DNA from: Torreya grandis
Lineage: Eukaryota > Streptophyta > Pinopsida > Cupressales > Taxaceae
Assembly (NCBI GenBank): GCA_037957365.1
Contig: JARHVA010001921.1
Location: 1,791,501-1,855,500 of the forward strand
Direction: 5' to 3'
Length of the DNA: 64,000 bases
Every line of letters starts with the position of its first letter. The stretch's first letter is position 1. Shown one piece after another: positions 10,664-22,945 of this stretch. The notes under the pieces are model-generated. The model was not told the DNA's origin and made no database searches. It saw nothing but the letters and a program-made list of their open reading frames with translations. The translations under genes were made by a program, and so were the position numbers.

Positions 10664-11847
10664 TTAGACTAATAATTTTACTTAAGAGAGGATGGTTAGT
10701 ATCGTGTTAGTTCTAAAATGAAAACAAATTGACAAAAACACACTAACTAGCATAACATCTCTAGGCCTAGTCACTAGGGGGAGCTTAGTTAACAAAACAT
10801 GAATGGAAAACAAAAATAAAATGCAAAATAAACCTTCTTTTACCTTCCTTGGATGCTCTAAAGTGATTTTTATAGTGTCTTGGTTTTTTCTCATGAAGTC
10901 TGCATCAATGGAGTGTGGCTACTTCCATCTCTCCATGGAACCTTGTGTGGCTTTAGCTTGGATTAACTTAGCTTTAGCTCAATATTTTTGAATTATAACA
11001 CTAAGATGAAATGATTTTTTAATTCATTTGGGAATTATAAGTTTGGAATAAAAGAGCTTAAAATTCAATAGGCAAGGCCTCTTATTTATAGATTTTTGGA
11101 ATGGTTTGAGTATCAACCATGATCGTCCATATCAAGATTAAGATGTGTGACCATGAATAAATCCAAGTATAAAATTCATTCTAAAAATTTCCCCATTAAT
11201 GTTTTGGATAGAGGGGAATTAAATAGGCATGGAAGACCCATATTCCTAATATTTTATGCATTTATGGTTTATGGATACCACCCCATCTAATGATGTCATC
11301 TGATGATGCAAATATTCATAATATTTTTCTAATAAATATATTTTCAACAAGTTCCATGGATAATTAAATTAATATTTTAATTTGGTTTAATTATCCTTAA
11401 ACATGATTAATCACTTTGATGCAAACCTTGGCTCCTTGTGCACAAATTACTCAAATTGTTCATAATGTCTTGTTATTGGCCCAAAATTTGACTAGATTAT
11501 AATTAGAAGTTGATGTCACATGAAATAGATCCATTATCCCATTGAGGATGTTTCCAATAGAAAATAACAAAGGCAAGTGTCTCGTGCAAGAGATTTCATA
11601 GAAAAGAGCAATCCAGGGCACTCAAATGTAAAATTGCTATTTTGACTTGAAATGGTTTGATCAAAATTAGCTAGCCCATAAATTGCACTACCTCATTAAG
11701 GGATACCCTATTCAAAATTATCAATTTAATATATCAATTTAAAATCTTTTAATGCGATTTAGTGTTTTTAGTCCAAATTGTGCATTTTAATATAAATCGG
11801 TCAAAATCCTGGTTGGAGGTTATCGATGGTAGATTTAGGTGTCTATA
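10664..11847 (-). mobile_element. Element C: solo LTR nested in B gag
   Basis: The minus strand begins TATAGACACC (TGTAGACACC with G to A) and ends TTAGTCTA. It is flanked by the direct repeat ACTCTT (plus strand) at 10658-10663 and 11848-11853. There is no PBS, PPT or coding content, so it looks like the product of LTR-LTR recombination. Excision restores the B gag frame. The body does not obviously match the A, B or J LTRs apart from the first ten bases. Confidence 0.75.
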
Positions 11848-11853
11848 ACTCTT

Positions 11854-12473
11854 ATACTAATAGGTGGAAGGGTAAGAGGTATATAAAGCACCAAATTATT
11901 AAGTGTGGTGGAAATTGGTGGGTGGGTAGTGATAAGGGGAATGGTGGAAATAGGGGTAGAAAATACCCCCATGGTGGATGAGGTATGGGTAACAAAAGGT
12001 GAGGTTACACCTATGTTGGAGGTATTAGTTGGTGTTGGGGGTGTTTGGCTATTGGTTGGGATATTGGATTGATTTTGGGTGGTAGTAGTGGATGGGATAT
12101 TAGTGGAATAAGATGTTTGGATGGTCATAGGTTGGGTAGAGGTAGCACCAACCATAAGATGGGGAGCCATACCATAAGGTGGATCTATAGGAGGAACTAA
12201 AGCAATAGGGGTACAGTGAGCTAAGGTGTTGATGTAATTTTAGAGGGACATGGGGTTGTTATCAAGGAAGGTATCAAAATCTTCATCACCCTCAACAACT
12301 AACTAAGGCATGATAAGAGGGGGAAGAAGATGAGGATAACTCTCAACATCTAAAGTATACTCTATGGAAGAAGAAGAAGAAGAGGAAGATGGTGGTTCTT
12401 GGTTGGTTTAGTTCCTCAATTGTTTTCTAGTAAATACCATGTGAGGAATAGAAAAAAATGATGAAAAGATCAT
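11854..12473 (-). pseudogene. gag of element B, N-terminal segment
   Basis: The start is 12473 or 12440. SIPHMVFTRKQ lines up with SLPCMVLTRSQ of A, which anchors it. A threonine/proline/serine-rich tract (12170-11854) follows, like that of A but even richer in threonine and isoleucine. It ends at ISIRV, where the solo LTR C interrupts it, and continues at 10663. One TAG near 12410 is consistent with decay. It is non-functional. Confidence 0.75.
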
Positions 12474-13055
12474 AAATCAAACACAAATCAAGAAAAATAA
12501 AAATATCTCAATGCAATCCAAAAATACAATAAAGTATGATTAAAACTTAGGATTATTTTTATATCACTTTTGGCTTATGCCTTAGAAAGTGTGAAGAGGA
12601 AATTTGGTTTATAGATCAAGTAATAGAAAATAATTCTAAGGTTGTTTTTAGGTGTTAAAGGCTCTAAAAAATAATCTATATTGAAAGTTAATACGTGGCT
12701 TGGTATTGGGGCCTATACCCTCACTTCACACATCGCAGTGATAAGGGTGTTGGGTGCTTAGCTAAGATATACTAAATTTTAGAGTTTATACACAAATAGA
12801 GAGATAAATTGGTTCTCCCCTTGGTAATGACCTCTAAGTGGGATTATCGAGAAAGGGTAAGGTTACTGCTAGGTAATGAAATCCTAGTCGGGTGTTATCT
12901 CAAGTTTGTTTTGATGTGTTGAATTAATATGTGGTTTGGTAAAGTGTGTCATAATAACAAGAGTGGAACTATGATTAATTACTTTGATTTTAAGTTAACT
13001 AGATAAATTAAAACAAGAAAACAATCAATGTATGTAAGTTAGCTAGATGATGTTA
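12474..13055 (-). other. Leader of element B
   Basis: About 0.6 kb lies between the PBS and gag. It is AT-rich and I see no coding frame or motif array in it. It is roughly half the length of the A leader, so part may have been lost. Confidence 0.5.
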
Positions 13056-13075
13056 GGTTCCCACCATGTGTGCTA
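13056..13075 (-). other. Primer binding site of element B
   Basis: Minus strand TAGCACACATGGTGGGAACC is the counterpart of the A site with several transitions. It lies three bases inside the LTR end. Confidence 0.65.
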
Positions 13076-13601
13076 AAATGTTTCTATTAATTTCTACTCA
13101 TTTTTTAATTTAGGAAGCAAGTAAGAAACTAGTAATAAGGGTATGGTAGAAGAACCTGGTTATTGAAGCATGAGTAATCTAAATGAGTATGGAGAGCTCC
13201 TCTTTGTCTTGGAATAAATAACCTATAGATAATAAAACACTAACAAAAGGGGTTATTATCAATATAGTTAGGTGGACTGCCTAGCATGAGCTAGATCTAA
13301 GAAGCATGAGCTTGCCAGGAGGCTGTCAATCCACTCTTTGATAAAAATTAAGTTAGAAGAGATAAAAGTAAGATACTTGCATCAAATAAAAAAAAGTAAT
13401 GAAATGAAATATAAGAACAAAATTAATTATTGTTAGATAAAATAACTAAATATAGAAATAACATGTCTATACTCGTGCTAAAATAAATTAGGTTAGGTTT
13501 AGAAAACTAGGTAGGGGTCTGTGAACAGGTAGGGACACAAAAAGTCATATTTGGTTGGGGTAAGGGGTTAGAAATAACTTGTTATTATTTAATATCATAG
13601 T

Positions 13602-13710
13602 GACCATTGATAGTTGGGTTGATCATCAGTGGTTAAGGTAACCATCAGTAGTTAGGTAACCATTAACAATTGGAGGTAACCATTAGTGGTTGGGTAAACC
13701 ATCAATGGTT
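13602..13710. repeat. Decayed palindrome cluster in B LTR
   Basis: Repeats such as ACCATTGATAGTT, ACCATCAGTAGTT, ACCATTAGTGGTT and ACCATCAATGGTT recur about every 20 bp. They have the layout of the A clusters with CpG lost, as expected if GACGTC-type cores decayed to TG or CA. A shorter cluster lies near 14262-14302. Confidence 0.7.
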
Positions 13711-14097
13711 TTCTATGGATTTATGGAGGTACTCAAAAAAGAGTTGCAAAATGGGTCAGTGATTAGGTAAGGGTCTATTTAAGGGTTTAGGAGTTATAAA
13801 TCAAGATGAAAAAATGGTCTGATGGGTGAAAGAGGTCAAAAAATAAAATAACAATATTGAAGTACAAATATACCTATTTATTTCTAAATGGCTGATGGTT
13901 GATGGCTAGAGCAATTTTGATAGAGTAACAATACTTTACCTTGAGAGTAATTTTGTTAGAGGTTTGGATAGCAATTTTGGTAAAGGTTTGGATCTTAGTT
14001 TTTGTTGCTAAATTTCTATATGAATACTAATTGAAGAACTCAAATACCTATGTGTAAGAATGGTTGTGATGATCCCTCTCACCTCTTACTCCCCTCC

Positions 14098-14104
14098 TTT
14101 TATA
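14098..14104 (-). promoter_or_regulatory. TATA-like box in B LTR
   Basis: Minus strand CCTATAAAAGGAGGGGAG matches CCTATAAAGAGAGGAG in the 5' LTR of J (33582) and a decayed copy in its 3' LTR. Conservation at the same relative place supports a core promoter. Confidence 0.6.
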
Positions 14105-14517
14105 GGTAAAGAGAGATGGAGGATAGAAGGTTCCCTGGGAGGTTGGCTTGTCAATTTTGATGCTTGGGAGTTTTTTATCAATGGGTAAGATGGATATATT
14201 TAATCATGTCATGTTATCTTTCACAACTAGTGTTTGTGTAAGAATGAGGAAGACCTAACCTTCGATGGTCATCCTAGTGACCTATGGTTAAGCTGACCAT
14301 CAGTGTTTGAGTGTCTAAAGGAAAAAGGGTCAAGGTGGGTTAGAAAAGGTTGGATTAAGGTTAAGTTAGTAAGTTAATTAGTTTAGTTAACTAAGTAGCT
14401 AACTAGACCCAAGTCTGATGGGTTGGTTAATGGGTTCAGAAGGTTTAGGTGGTCCCTATGGCATCTTAAGGCATTTTGACATCTAGAATAGTTGTGTGCA
14501 GTTTTCTAGTATCTACA

Positions 14518-16472
14518 CTTTTAACTAAGTTTGTTGATTGGTTACACTTAGTTGAAAAAGAAACATGTTTACACTTGGCCACTCTTTGTTTAGATAATGG
14601 TGGTGAGTATACTTCAAATGATTTTGTAAATTATTTTTGGGAACATGGCATTCATCGATAATATGGTAATGCTTTTACTCCATAGCAAAATGGAGTATCT
14701 GAACAGATGAATAGGAGCTTAGAGGGCATAGCATGAGTTATGTTACACTATAAATAACTTGATGATAAGTTTTGGGCTGAAGCCATTGGTACTTTAGTGT
14801 ATTTGAGAAATAGGTCCCCAATAGCTGTACTTTTGGGACAAACTCCTTATGAGGCTTGGTATGGGTTTAAACCAAAAGTTAAACACTTAAAAGTTTTTGA
14901 ATGCCTTTGTTTCACTTTAGTTCCCATTGAATATAGAACTAAGTTGGAACCATGAAGTCAAAAATGCATATTTCTTAGATATTCATAAAATAAAAAGGGT
15001 TATCATTTGTTTTCACAAGATACAAACAAATTCATAGTGAGTAGGGATGTGGTGTTTGATGAATTTGGTACTGTGAACAATATAGAGAGTAATTCTCAAT
15101 TTGATAAGTTAGAGAGGAAGATTGAAAAAGGTGAAAAGGGATTGAATAATGAGGATAACTCTCATATTTTATGTTATGAGACTAGTATCCCTTCTATTTA
15201 TTTTACTATTTCACAAGTTGATGACTTAGAAAATGTTGAAAATTCTTTAAGTCTTCCTTTAAATAGTGCACATGATGAGAATTTTGGTGTTTCTAATCTA
15301 AGTAATTTTAACAAATATCCAAAATGTACTCAAAATACATTTTCTAACCTAAAAGTAGATGAAGTTGGTCTAACATGTACTAAGAGTTCTCATAAACAAG
15401 TGAACTATGCAATAGTTATTACTACTTCTTCCATTGAGCCATCTACTTTTGAGGAGGATTTTATTGAACATGTTTGGCAACAGGAAATGAAAAGTGAGTA
15501 TGATGCAATACTTAACAAAAATACTTGGGTTTTAGTTGATCCTCTTCCAAATGTTCAACCCATATGATGTAAATGGGTTTATAGGACAAAGTATAAATTA
15601 GATGGCTCTATGGATAAACATAAGGCAAGACTTTTTACGAAAGGTTATGCACAATAAAAAGGTATTGACTATGTGGAAACTTTTCATCAACTTCCAAATG
15701 GCACACTACTCATATTGTCCTTACCTTAGTAGCATAGAATAGTTGTAAAGTACATCAAATGGATGTTAAAAGTTCCTTTTTGAATGGTGATTTATTATAA
15801 GAAGTATATATGAAACAACCTCAAGGTTTTGATAAAATGGGTGTAGAGCACAAAGTGTGTAAATTAATCAAAGATCTGTATGGGATCAAATAGGCACCCA
15901 GGGCTTGGTATAAAAAATGGATTCATACTTGAATAAAATTGGATTTAAACATAGTGAATTTGATGATACTCTCTATTTTTAGGTGTAGGGTAAGAAATTG
16001 GGGATTCTTGTTATTTATGTCGACAACTTGTTTATCACAAGAAATGATGAAATCCATAATAAGTCTATGAAGAAGGAATTAAAAGATAGGTTTGAGATGA
16101 AAAATATTGGACTTATTCACTACTACCTTGGCATAGAATTAACTCCAAAAGAGTAAAGTATTTTTATTTCATAAACTAAGTATATTTTTGAGTTATGAAA
16201 TAGGATTGGCATGATTGATTGTAAACTTGCCCTCACTCCCATGGAAATTAATTTGAAATTATCTAGGTATGATGGTAGTGACCTTTTTAATGGCACAAAA
16301 TACAAACAGTTGGTGGGAGGTTTGATATATTTGATGACTATGAGGCCTGGTATATAATTTTTAATTAGAATTTTGTCTAGGTTTATGCATGAGCCTAGAT
16401 AAATTCATTGGCATTTAGAAAAATGAGTACTTCATCACCTTTAGGGAACAAAAACATATGGCCTTGAGTACC
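14518..16472 (+). pseudogene. Element E: copia integrase C-terminal part and RT
   Basis: This is part of a Ty1/Copia pol gene. The integrase catalytic core is represented by LDNGGEYTSNDFVNYF and the conserved TPQQNGVSE region (its first Q now TAG) near 14600-14710, then PYEAWYGFKPKVKHLKVFEC. A variable linker (15007-15500) is open. RT follows with WQQEMKSEYDAI, KWVYRTKYKLDGS, KARLFTKGYAQ, LIKDLYGIKQAPRAWY (one Q now stop), then IYVDNLFITRN near 16015. There the catalytic YVDD reads YVDN. CAA/CAG/CGA to stop changes and at least one indel make it dead. The 5' half is missing because B sits at 14517. It resumes after G at 24993. Confidence 0.88.
16468..16472. other. Left target-site duplication of G (GTACC)
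   Basis: GTACC precedes TGATGTAG here and follows GCATCA at 24993-24997, a perfect 5-bp duplication around element G within copia E. Confidence 0.9.
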
Positions 16473-18614
16473 TGATGTAGATATTCCTCTCCTTTAGTCT
16501 TACTTTTGGTCTCTAGACTAAGCTCACTAGGTTCTTCACCTTGTCTAGTAGCCCTATTTTACTTGTTTTATTGATTATATGGAAAAATCATAATGAGTTT
16601 TAAGAAACTAATTATATTTTTGAGTGCCCTCTATTGAAATTGGTCCAAATTTAAAAACTTAATTCCACCTTTTTACCCAACTTCAAAGCATTAGTCTTTC
16701 CAAATTAGGCCTCCTCAAGCCAAAAAAATATAGTCATCAAAATACCATACTAGAGTGTCCGTACAGACTTTAAACCTTGAAAATTAGTTAGGGTACCTCA
16801 AAAATACCTAGACTACAAAGTTTGGTTGAATTTAGATAGTTAGAATACAACATATTGCTAAAAACCTAGTTTAGGGTTTCTTGGTCATTGTCTTAGGTGA
16901 GAGCACACAAATTTCATGATATGATCCGCACTTATAATAATTAAAAAATATGCATAATATAATCTATATCAACACAAAAAAATAGATATTGATTAACCAA
17001 GATGTCCAAATATTCAATATATGCAAAAATGGAATACCCTTAAGGTATGGCACCACCATATAATACTCCTTTAGTAAGGAATAACTCCATAATGTCTCTT
17101 CAAAGAGACAACCTCTAATATACTATTACAATAAAAGACTCAATTCTTAATTCCTTCCTTGCAATGATCATCTACTTTATATAGACCTATATCTAACTAA
17201 AAATGGAGGGGTAACCTCTTAATCCCAATGTAGGTTGACCATTACCCAATACACTAATTCCATAAGTTACTCCATTATCCTAATATATTGGACCCATATA
17301 ACTAACTAAGGGGGGTGTGTGCCATATGTCAACATCTCCATCAACCCATATACATTAATATATCATGTCCCTAGATACATAGAATTTCAACTATGAATAT
17401 TATATTGTGTTTAAAAGTCCCAAAATTGGTTTGATACCTCTATCTTAACCTTGTGCATGTCTCCTAATAATTTGATAGTATTTGACAATCCACTATCTCA
17501 ACATTTCCTATCAAAATGTACTTGACTATGTTAAGAAATGATAGTATATAGGCCTATACTTTGTGAAAACGAGTTAGTAACTCATAATCCCATTCCAAGA
17601 CTTTAATACATTCAATTTACTTTTAAAAGACTCACAAAATCATCTTATAGAAGTTGTAATATATGGTATACACCCTCCACACCTGCTACAAAATGATCAT
17701 ACTATGCTCTAACAGAATAATATAAGAAAATAGGGTTTTGTTACTAGTTTATTAACATCAAATAGTTCTCATGTCCTTCCTCTAATCATACACTAACTAA
17801 ACAATATCAAACAATTTTATATGCATTGAGAACATATTGCAAATCAAATCAGATATCAGTCATTCAAAAAATCAAACACACAGTCCTTTACATGATGAAC
17901 ATCCCAAGAAACAGTGGTCAGTTTGAATACACATTAGAAAACAAGATGAATCACTATTTTTACTTGATTCTATGAGCTCAAAACACATTCAAAATTCCTT
18001 AAAGATCCTTTAGAACAAAAATCCAATCACAATTGATCATCAATATAAAAATTACAGTCTGTTCCCCATACAAGAATGCTCAAAACAAGGTTTGAATCTT
18101 CTTTTCAAGAACAAGGGCCTTTTCCTTCTTTCTTCAAGTATTCCTTCCAAAAACACATGCACTAACTATCTAAAATTCAAAAATATTACATTTTTTATGA
18201 AGACAACCATTTGTAACTACCTTGGAGAGGTTTATCAATGGTTATATGACAAGTTTGGTAAGGTGACCAAGCACCAACATTGAGTTCCAAGGACTGTACC
18301 ACTTTTGGACCTTGTTCATGATTCAAAGTTTCTATCAATACATTTAAAACATGTTTAAATTATTTTTCAAACCTTATCATACCCATGCAAGTCCTAAACA
18401 CACAATAAAATTCAAATTTTTAAACATACTAGTTTTAGCAGGAAAACCAAAATTTGAAAATTTAAACTAACTAGATGCACTCCTAGACTACCAAATTGAA
18501 TCATAAGCATTATTTGGGCCTTATAAGTCCATCCAAGTCATTATACAACCTAAATGAATGCAATAAACCAAAAATTGACAAAATTTGTTCCCTAAGAGTG
18601 ATGTTTCTGCATCA
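16473..18614 (-). repeat. 3' LTR of G (2,142 bp)
   Basis: In plus orientation it begins TGATGTAGATATTCC and ends TTTCTGCATCA. It matches 23318-24992 along its length but carries about 470 bp (around 16915-17385) that the other LTR lacks. ATTTCA occurs at both edges of that segment. Confidence 0.9.
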
Positions 18615-18897
18615 TACTCTCAGGGAAAGGAAAAATAACTCATAGATTGCTATCCATGAGTGATTCCAAAGTAATCCATCACTTTTATATGTCATGCTCA
18701 GTCATCCAAATGTAATATTATACTATATTATTCTTACATTTGACCAGATACTTGAAATACTACTTGTTTTTAGTCCTCTTATTCACCTGCTTGTCTAATA
18801 TGCACTCCATCCCCTCTATTTTGGCCTTAGGAAACTATCTTACCCAATCTGGGCTTGATTTAGATGTATCATTTTTTGTGTTTCTTCCATCTCCTTT
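18615..18897 (-). other. G: 3' untranslated stretch and LTR-boundary hairpin
   Basis: It lies between the integrase end and the 3' LTR. No clean polypurine tract is visible on the coding strand. CATCATACTCTCAGGGAA here is nearly the reverse complement of TTCCCTAAGAGTGATG at the adjoining LTR end, giving a hairpin across the boundary. Confidence 0.5.
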
Positions 18898-19981
18898 TTT
18901 TCAAGGGTATAAGTCTGAAACATTAAAGATAGGTGAAATTCTAACTCCACTAGGCAACTCCCATTTTTATGCATTATTTGCAAACTTTTTAACAATATTG
19001 TAAGGACCTATCTTTTTCATCTTTAGCTTATTGTATTCACCCCTTGGGTACCTTTCCTTCTTGATATGAGCTAGGAATAATTATCCAACTTTGAAATCAA
19101 CTTATCTTTGACTCAAATATGCCTATTTCTTGTACTTGTCAACACTAGATTATAAATGATTTCTTACCTGTTCATGTACCTCATTCATTGCCATTGTAAA
19201 CTCCTCACATTCATCACTTTTCTTAACCATATGGATGATTCCTCTATCCTAAAATACACCTATAGGTTGCATGCCATATATTAATTTTAATGTAATCACC
19301 AATGCTCCTATTGGTAGAATTATTATAAGCAAACTCTGCTTGAGGCAACATAAGATCCTACTACTTGGGATGGTCCTTAGATAAACACCTCAACAATTTA
19401 CCTAAACTTATATTAACCACCTTATTTTGACCATCTATTTGATGATGGTAAGCTAAATTGAAACTCAAATTTGTGCCTAAATTCATCCAGTATCCCTGTC
19501 AGAAATAATGTTCATGGGCAGTCCATGAAGTCTCACTACCTCCTTGAAAATTAAATTAACCACATGTTGCATCATTAGTGATTATACATGGTATTAAATG
19601 TGCCATTTTAGAAAATCTATCAAAAAATATAAAAATGGAATCAAAACCCCCTTGTTTCCTAGGTACTCCTATCATAAATTCCATACTTATGGATTCCTAA
19701 GGCATATTTGGGATTGGTAGGAGCTGATACAAACATACATTAGTAATCCTACCCTTGGATAATTGATAAATTTTGCATCTCTCTACATACCTCCTTAATT
19801 TTTCTTGCATTTTAGGCCAATAGTAGTGCCTAGTGATTAACTTTAATGTCTTTTCAAGACCAAAATGGCCTGACATGCTTCTATTGTGCTTCTCTTGAAT
19901 CAAATGTCCTCTTATAGAGATTTTTGGTACACACAATTGTACTCCTTTGAACAAAAATCCATATTGAAGTACATAATCCAA
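18898..19981 (-). pseudogene. Integrase of G
   Basis: The integrase would insert the cDNA into chromosomes. The zinc-binding N-terminus (19981-19700) has HNRSMSGHFGLEKTL and RHYYWPKMQ, then RCKIYQ, where the second cysteine of the expected C-x2-C is tyrosine. The catalytic core (19700-19070) is badly broken; HKFEFQFSLPSSNRWSK near 19470-19420 marks the end of the core. The C-terminal GPY/F module is clear at 19054-18898: RYPRGEYNKLKMKKIGPYNI and ISPIFNVSDLYPF. It is non-functional. Confidence 0.82.
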
Positions 19982-20199
19982 CCATGGATCCTTGTTGAGT
20001 GTACTTGGGTGCTTGCATGCATGGTATGCTTCCTTGAGTCTTCATCATCCTCATACAAATATTTGAGTTCCTCAATCACAACACTCTCTAATTGAATATC
20101 ATGCACCAATAAGACTCTTTTTCTCAATGCATATGTAACCTCATTATTTTATCCTTACTTATGCTTGCTGGTGAAAGTGAAAATTTTCATGTACTCCAC

Positions 20200-20805
20200 C
20201 CATTTCAAATGTCTTTAGTTCAATTGAGGATAATTAGAGATGAACTAAAGTGCATGGTTAGTTGTGTACACTATTAACTCCTTTGGCATAATATGATGCC
20301 TCCATTTCTTAAATGATTGCACCATTTCATAAAAATCTAAGTTATAAGATGATTACCTCTTCTTAGCATCATTCAAAATTTCACTAAAATAGGCTATAGA
20401 TATGCCCTCTTGACGTAGTAAAACCCATATGACTACACCTCTTGTATCACACTCTATTTGGTACAACTTATTAAGATTTGGCAATGACAGTATGGGCTAC
20501 TCCATGATTATTTAATTCAAATATTGGAAAATCTTCTCTGACTTCTCATTACACACAATTATTTTCTTGTCCCCCTTTATAGTTTCAATTATGGTAAAAC
20601 ATATTCCATTGAAATTTCTTATAATCTTCCTATAAAAACTTGCTAGACCATGAAAACTTCTTACCTCTCCTACTGTCCTAGGTGTTGGCCACTCCATGAT
20701 TGCCTTCACCTTATTCTTTTCCATTTTCAACATGCCTTGTGATATGACAAATCCAAGGTATAACAAATTTGATTTCATGAAATTACACTTGTTGAGGTTG
20801 ATCAA
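20200..20805 (-). pseudogene. RT thumb and RNase H of G
   Basis: NLNKCNFMKSNLLYLGFVIS, then KAIMEWPTPRTVGEVRSFHG and LASFYRKIIRNFN (20805-20620) are the conserved RT thumb/connection of Ty3 elements. RNase H follows to about 20200 with frames broken by stops; its catalytic residues are not all readable. Confidence 0.75.
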
Positions 20806-20814
20806 TAACCTCTC

Positions 20815-21345
20815 TTATTGTATACTTCTCATAACCAACTCCAAATGGTGAAGATTCTCCTCCTTGCTTTGGCTATAGATTACTATATCATCTAGATAAA
20901 CCACTACAATCTTGCCTATGAAATATTTTATAACCTCATTCATTAATCTCATAAAAGTTTTAAGTACATAGTTCAAACAAAATGGCATGACCAACCACTC
21001 ATAAAAATGTTCATTCATCTTGAAAGAAGTCTTCCACTCATCACTTTACCTAATTCTTATCTGGTAATATCCACTCTTGACGTCAATCTTGGAAAATTAT
21101 CTTTCTTTAATAAATAAATCCATCAAATCCTCCACCCTAGGAAGTGGAAATATATACCATATGGTGATATTATTGATGGCCATAAAATTAGTGCACATTT
21201 TCTACTCATCTTCCTTCTTTGGCACCAACACTACGGGCACTACACAAGGACTCAAGCTCTCTTTGATAATCCCTTTGTCAAGAAACTCCTACACTTGACT
21301 TTTGATCTAAACATTATCTTGGGGGGTCATCTTGTATACAACCTT
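20815..21345 (-). pseudogene. Reverse transcriptase core of G
   Basis: Fingers and palm run from about 21345: FLDKGIIKESLSPC, PVVLVPKK, then FSKIDVKSGYYQIRI, SFKMNEHFYEWLVMPFCL and the catalytic VVYLDDIVIYSQ near 20900-20865. The aspartates are intact, but PFCL replaces the usual PFGL and stops interrupt the frame. Confidence 0.85.
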
Positions 21346-21689
21346 GTTTGCTAGACTTGATCCAGGTACAAAGTCTATATGGTGTGTTATGCTCCTCATA
21401 GGTAGAAATGTGTTGGGTATGTCATAAACAACTATGTATACATAATTCTCCAACATTTCTTAAATATTTTAGGGAAGATTATTGATCTTAGTGGTTGTCA
21501 TAATATTCCTAGGATTGATTACCAAATCAAATCCTATCTCTTATTCATACATGGCATTCAAAAACTTTTTACCACTTACTAACATCACATGTGAACCAAC
21601 CTATAGATCACTCTCCTTGTCCTTCAAGGGAATCAAAGTGTGACTATCTCCATCCTTCATCAAAGTGTACATATTCATTCTTACATAAT

Positions 21690-21990
21690 GAGTAGTTTGC
21701 CTATCATATTACTAAGGCCTTCCAAGAAGCACATGGCACACATTCATTAGGATGACATCACAAAGCACCTTATCTTTATAGCCTCCAATTTGGAATTAGA
21801 CCTAACTTTATTCACTCACCAAGACTTGTCCCTTATTCAACCATGACATATTGTATGGAGTGGAGTGACGTAGTTTCTTTAACCCAAGCTTGTTAACCAT
21901 TTTTACTAAAATAAGATTATCCATACTTCCTGAATCAATGACCAATTTGCAATACTTACCTTGGAATTTTCATGATGTCTTGAAGAGAGT
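21690..21990 (-). pseudogene. Protease of G
   Basis: The aspartic protease motif VIDSGSMDNLI is read on the minus strand at about 21940-21905 and is followed by MVNKLGLKKLRHSTPYNMSW, wording typical of plant chromovirus protease. A frame shift and stops follow toward 21700. Confidence 0.75.
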
Positions 21991-22590
21991 CTTCATTTGT
22001 GGTGGTTCCTTCTCCTTGAGTGGATTTATCAACAACCTCCTCATAAGCAATGATTCTCCCACTTGAGGCTCTTCTATGTGTGATGAAGAGAAAACACTCT
22101 CTTCTTGACCTCCTTGTGTAATCTAATTTCTCCCTTCATTTCTTGGGCTTCTTGATGGATGGTCCTCTAGAAATTCCCATTGCTTATGGCTATAAAAATT
22201 GTTGCACTTGAAAAACTTTCCTTAAGATCCATTTTTTATCTACCCCTTGATGAATAACCACCTCTATTGAAAGGTCTCGTACCTCTAAATCCATCTATTG
22301 AATTAGTGGACTACTCTTGTGAATTACTTGACTCACCTTGATGGTATCTTTGTGAGAAATTTATACCCCTTTGCTATCCTCTACCTCTAAAATTTATGCC
22401 CCTTCCTCTATTCTATTGATTATGTTTCTTATTTAGTTTGTCTTCAGCCTTAAGTATAAATTAGTAGCACTCCTCTAGTGTTCTTGGGATAAAAAATACT
22501 AACTCGTATTGTAGATTGTACCTTAGGACATTCAAGTAACTTTAAATATTTTATTTATATTCTTCAACATGTCAAGAATTAATTATAATC

Positions 22591-22945
22591 TCATATAACT
22601 TTTTTGTATATGCCTTCACACTCATTTCCACTTGTTTCAAATTCTATAGTTGTTTGAATAAGTGTCTCATAGTCACCTGGAAAAATTTTACCTTTGAGCT
22701 TGGAAACCATTCTATCCAAATAAATTATCTTGGTTTTCCCCTGATTTCTTCTCTCATCTTGTGTGAAGTCCCACCATAATGAATCATGCCCCTTCAGTTT
22801 GGTTCTTGTAAACTTGACTTTCTTTTTATCATATACCTCTTCATATTCAAAATATTGGTCTAACTCATTCACCCAATCCATGAGTTTATCTCCATCAAGA
22901 CCACCTACATGTGTGGGTAATTACACATTTGGTTTGGATCCTTGA
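22591..22945 (-). pseudogene. gag (capsid) fragment of G
   Basis: MDWVNELDQYFEYEEVYDKK with FTRTKLKGHDSLWWDF is the usual capsid phrase of plant Ty3 Gag, where the expected pattern is F.W...ME..F......K..LA...L.G.A..WW. The region between this and protease (22590-21990) should hold the zinc knuckle; I see only a damaged trace near 22200. Confidence 0.8.

Larger units (their letters stand above)
8460..14517 (-). mobile_element. Element B: older Tat-like Ty3 element, 5' part
   Basis: The minus strand gives LTR (14517-13079), PBS, leader and gag, then A interrupts it at 8459. The solo LTR C splits gag. Removing C plus one target copy (1,190 bp) brings the gag frame before and after it (residues around 12170 and 9792) back into register. 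B is AT-richer and has more stops than A, so it is older. It interrupts copia element E at 14518. Protease, RT and the rest of B should lie left of the window, beyond A. Confidence 0.85.
13079..14517 (-). repeat. 5' LTR of element B (about 1.44 kb)
   Basis: It starts TGTAGATACT at 14517, then shows GATGTCAAAATGCC and GGGACCACC, which line up with GAATGTCATAATTCC and TGGACCACC in the J LTR. It ends AGAAACA next to the PBS. A TATA-like site and a decayed palindrome cluster lie inside. Confidence 0.8.

Noticed and set aside
15007..15567. A separate 186-codon gene
   Set aside because: It is in frame with the copia integrase before it and RT after it and is the usual variable integrase-RT linker of copia E.
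18740..19003. Plus-strand 87-codon frame with hydrophobic start
   Set aside because: It overlaps the clear GPY/F integrase module read on the minus strand.
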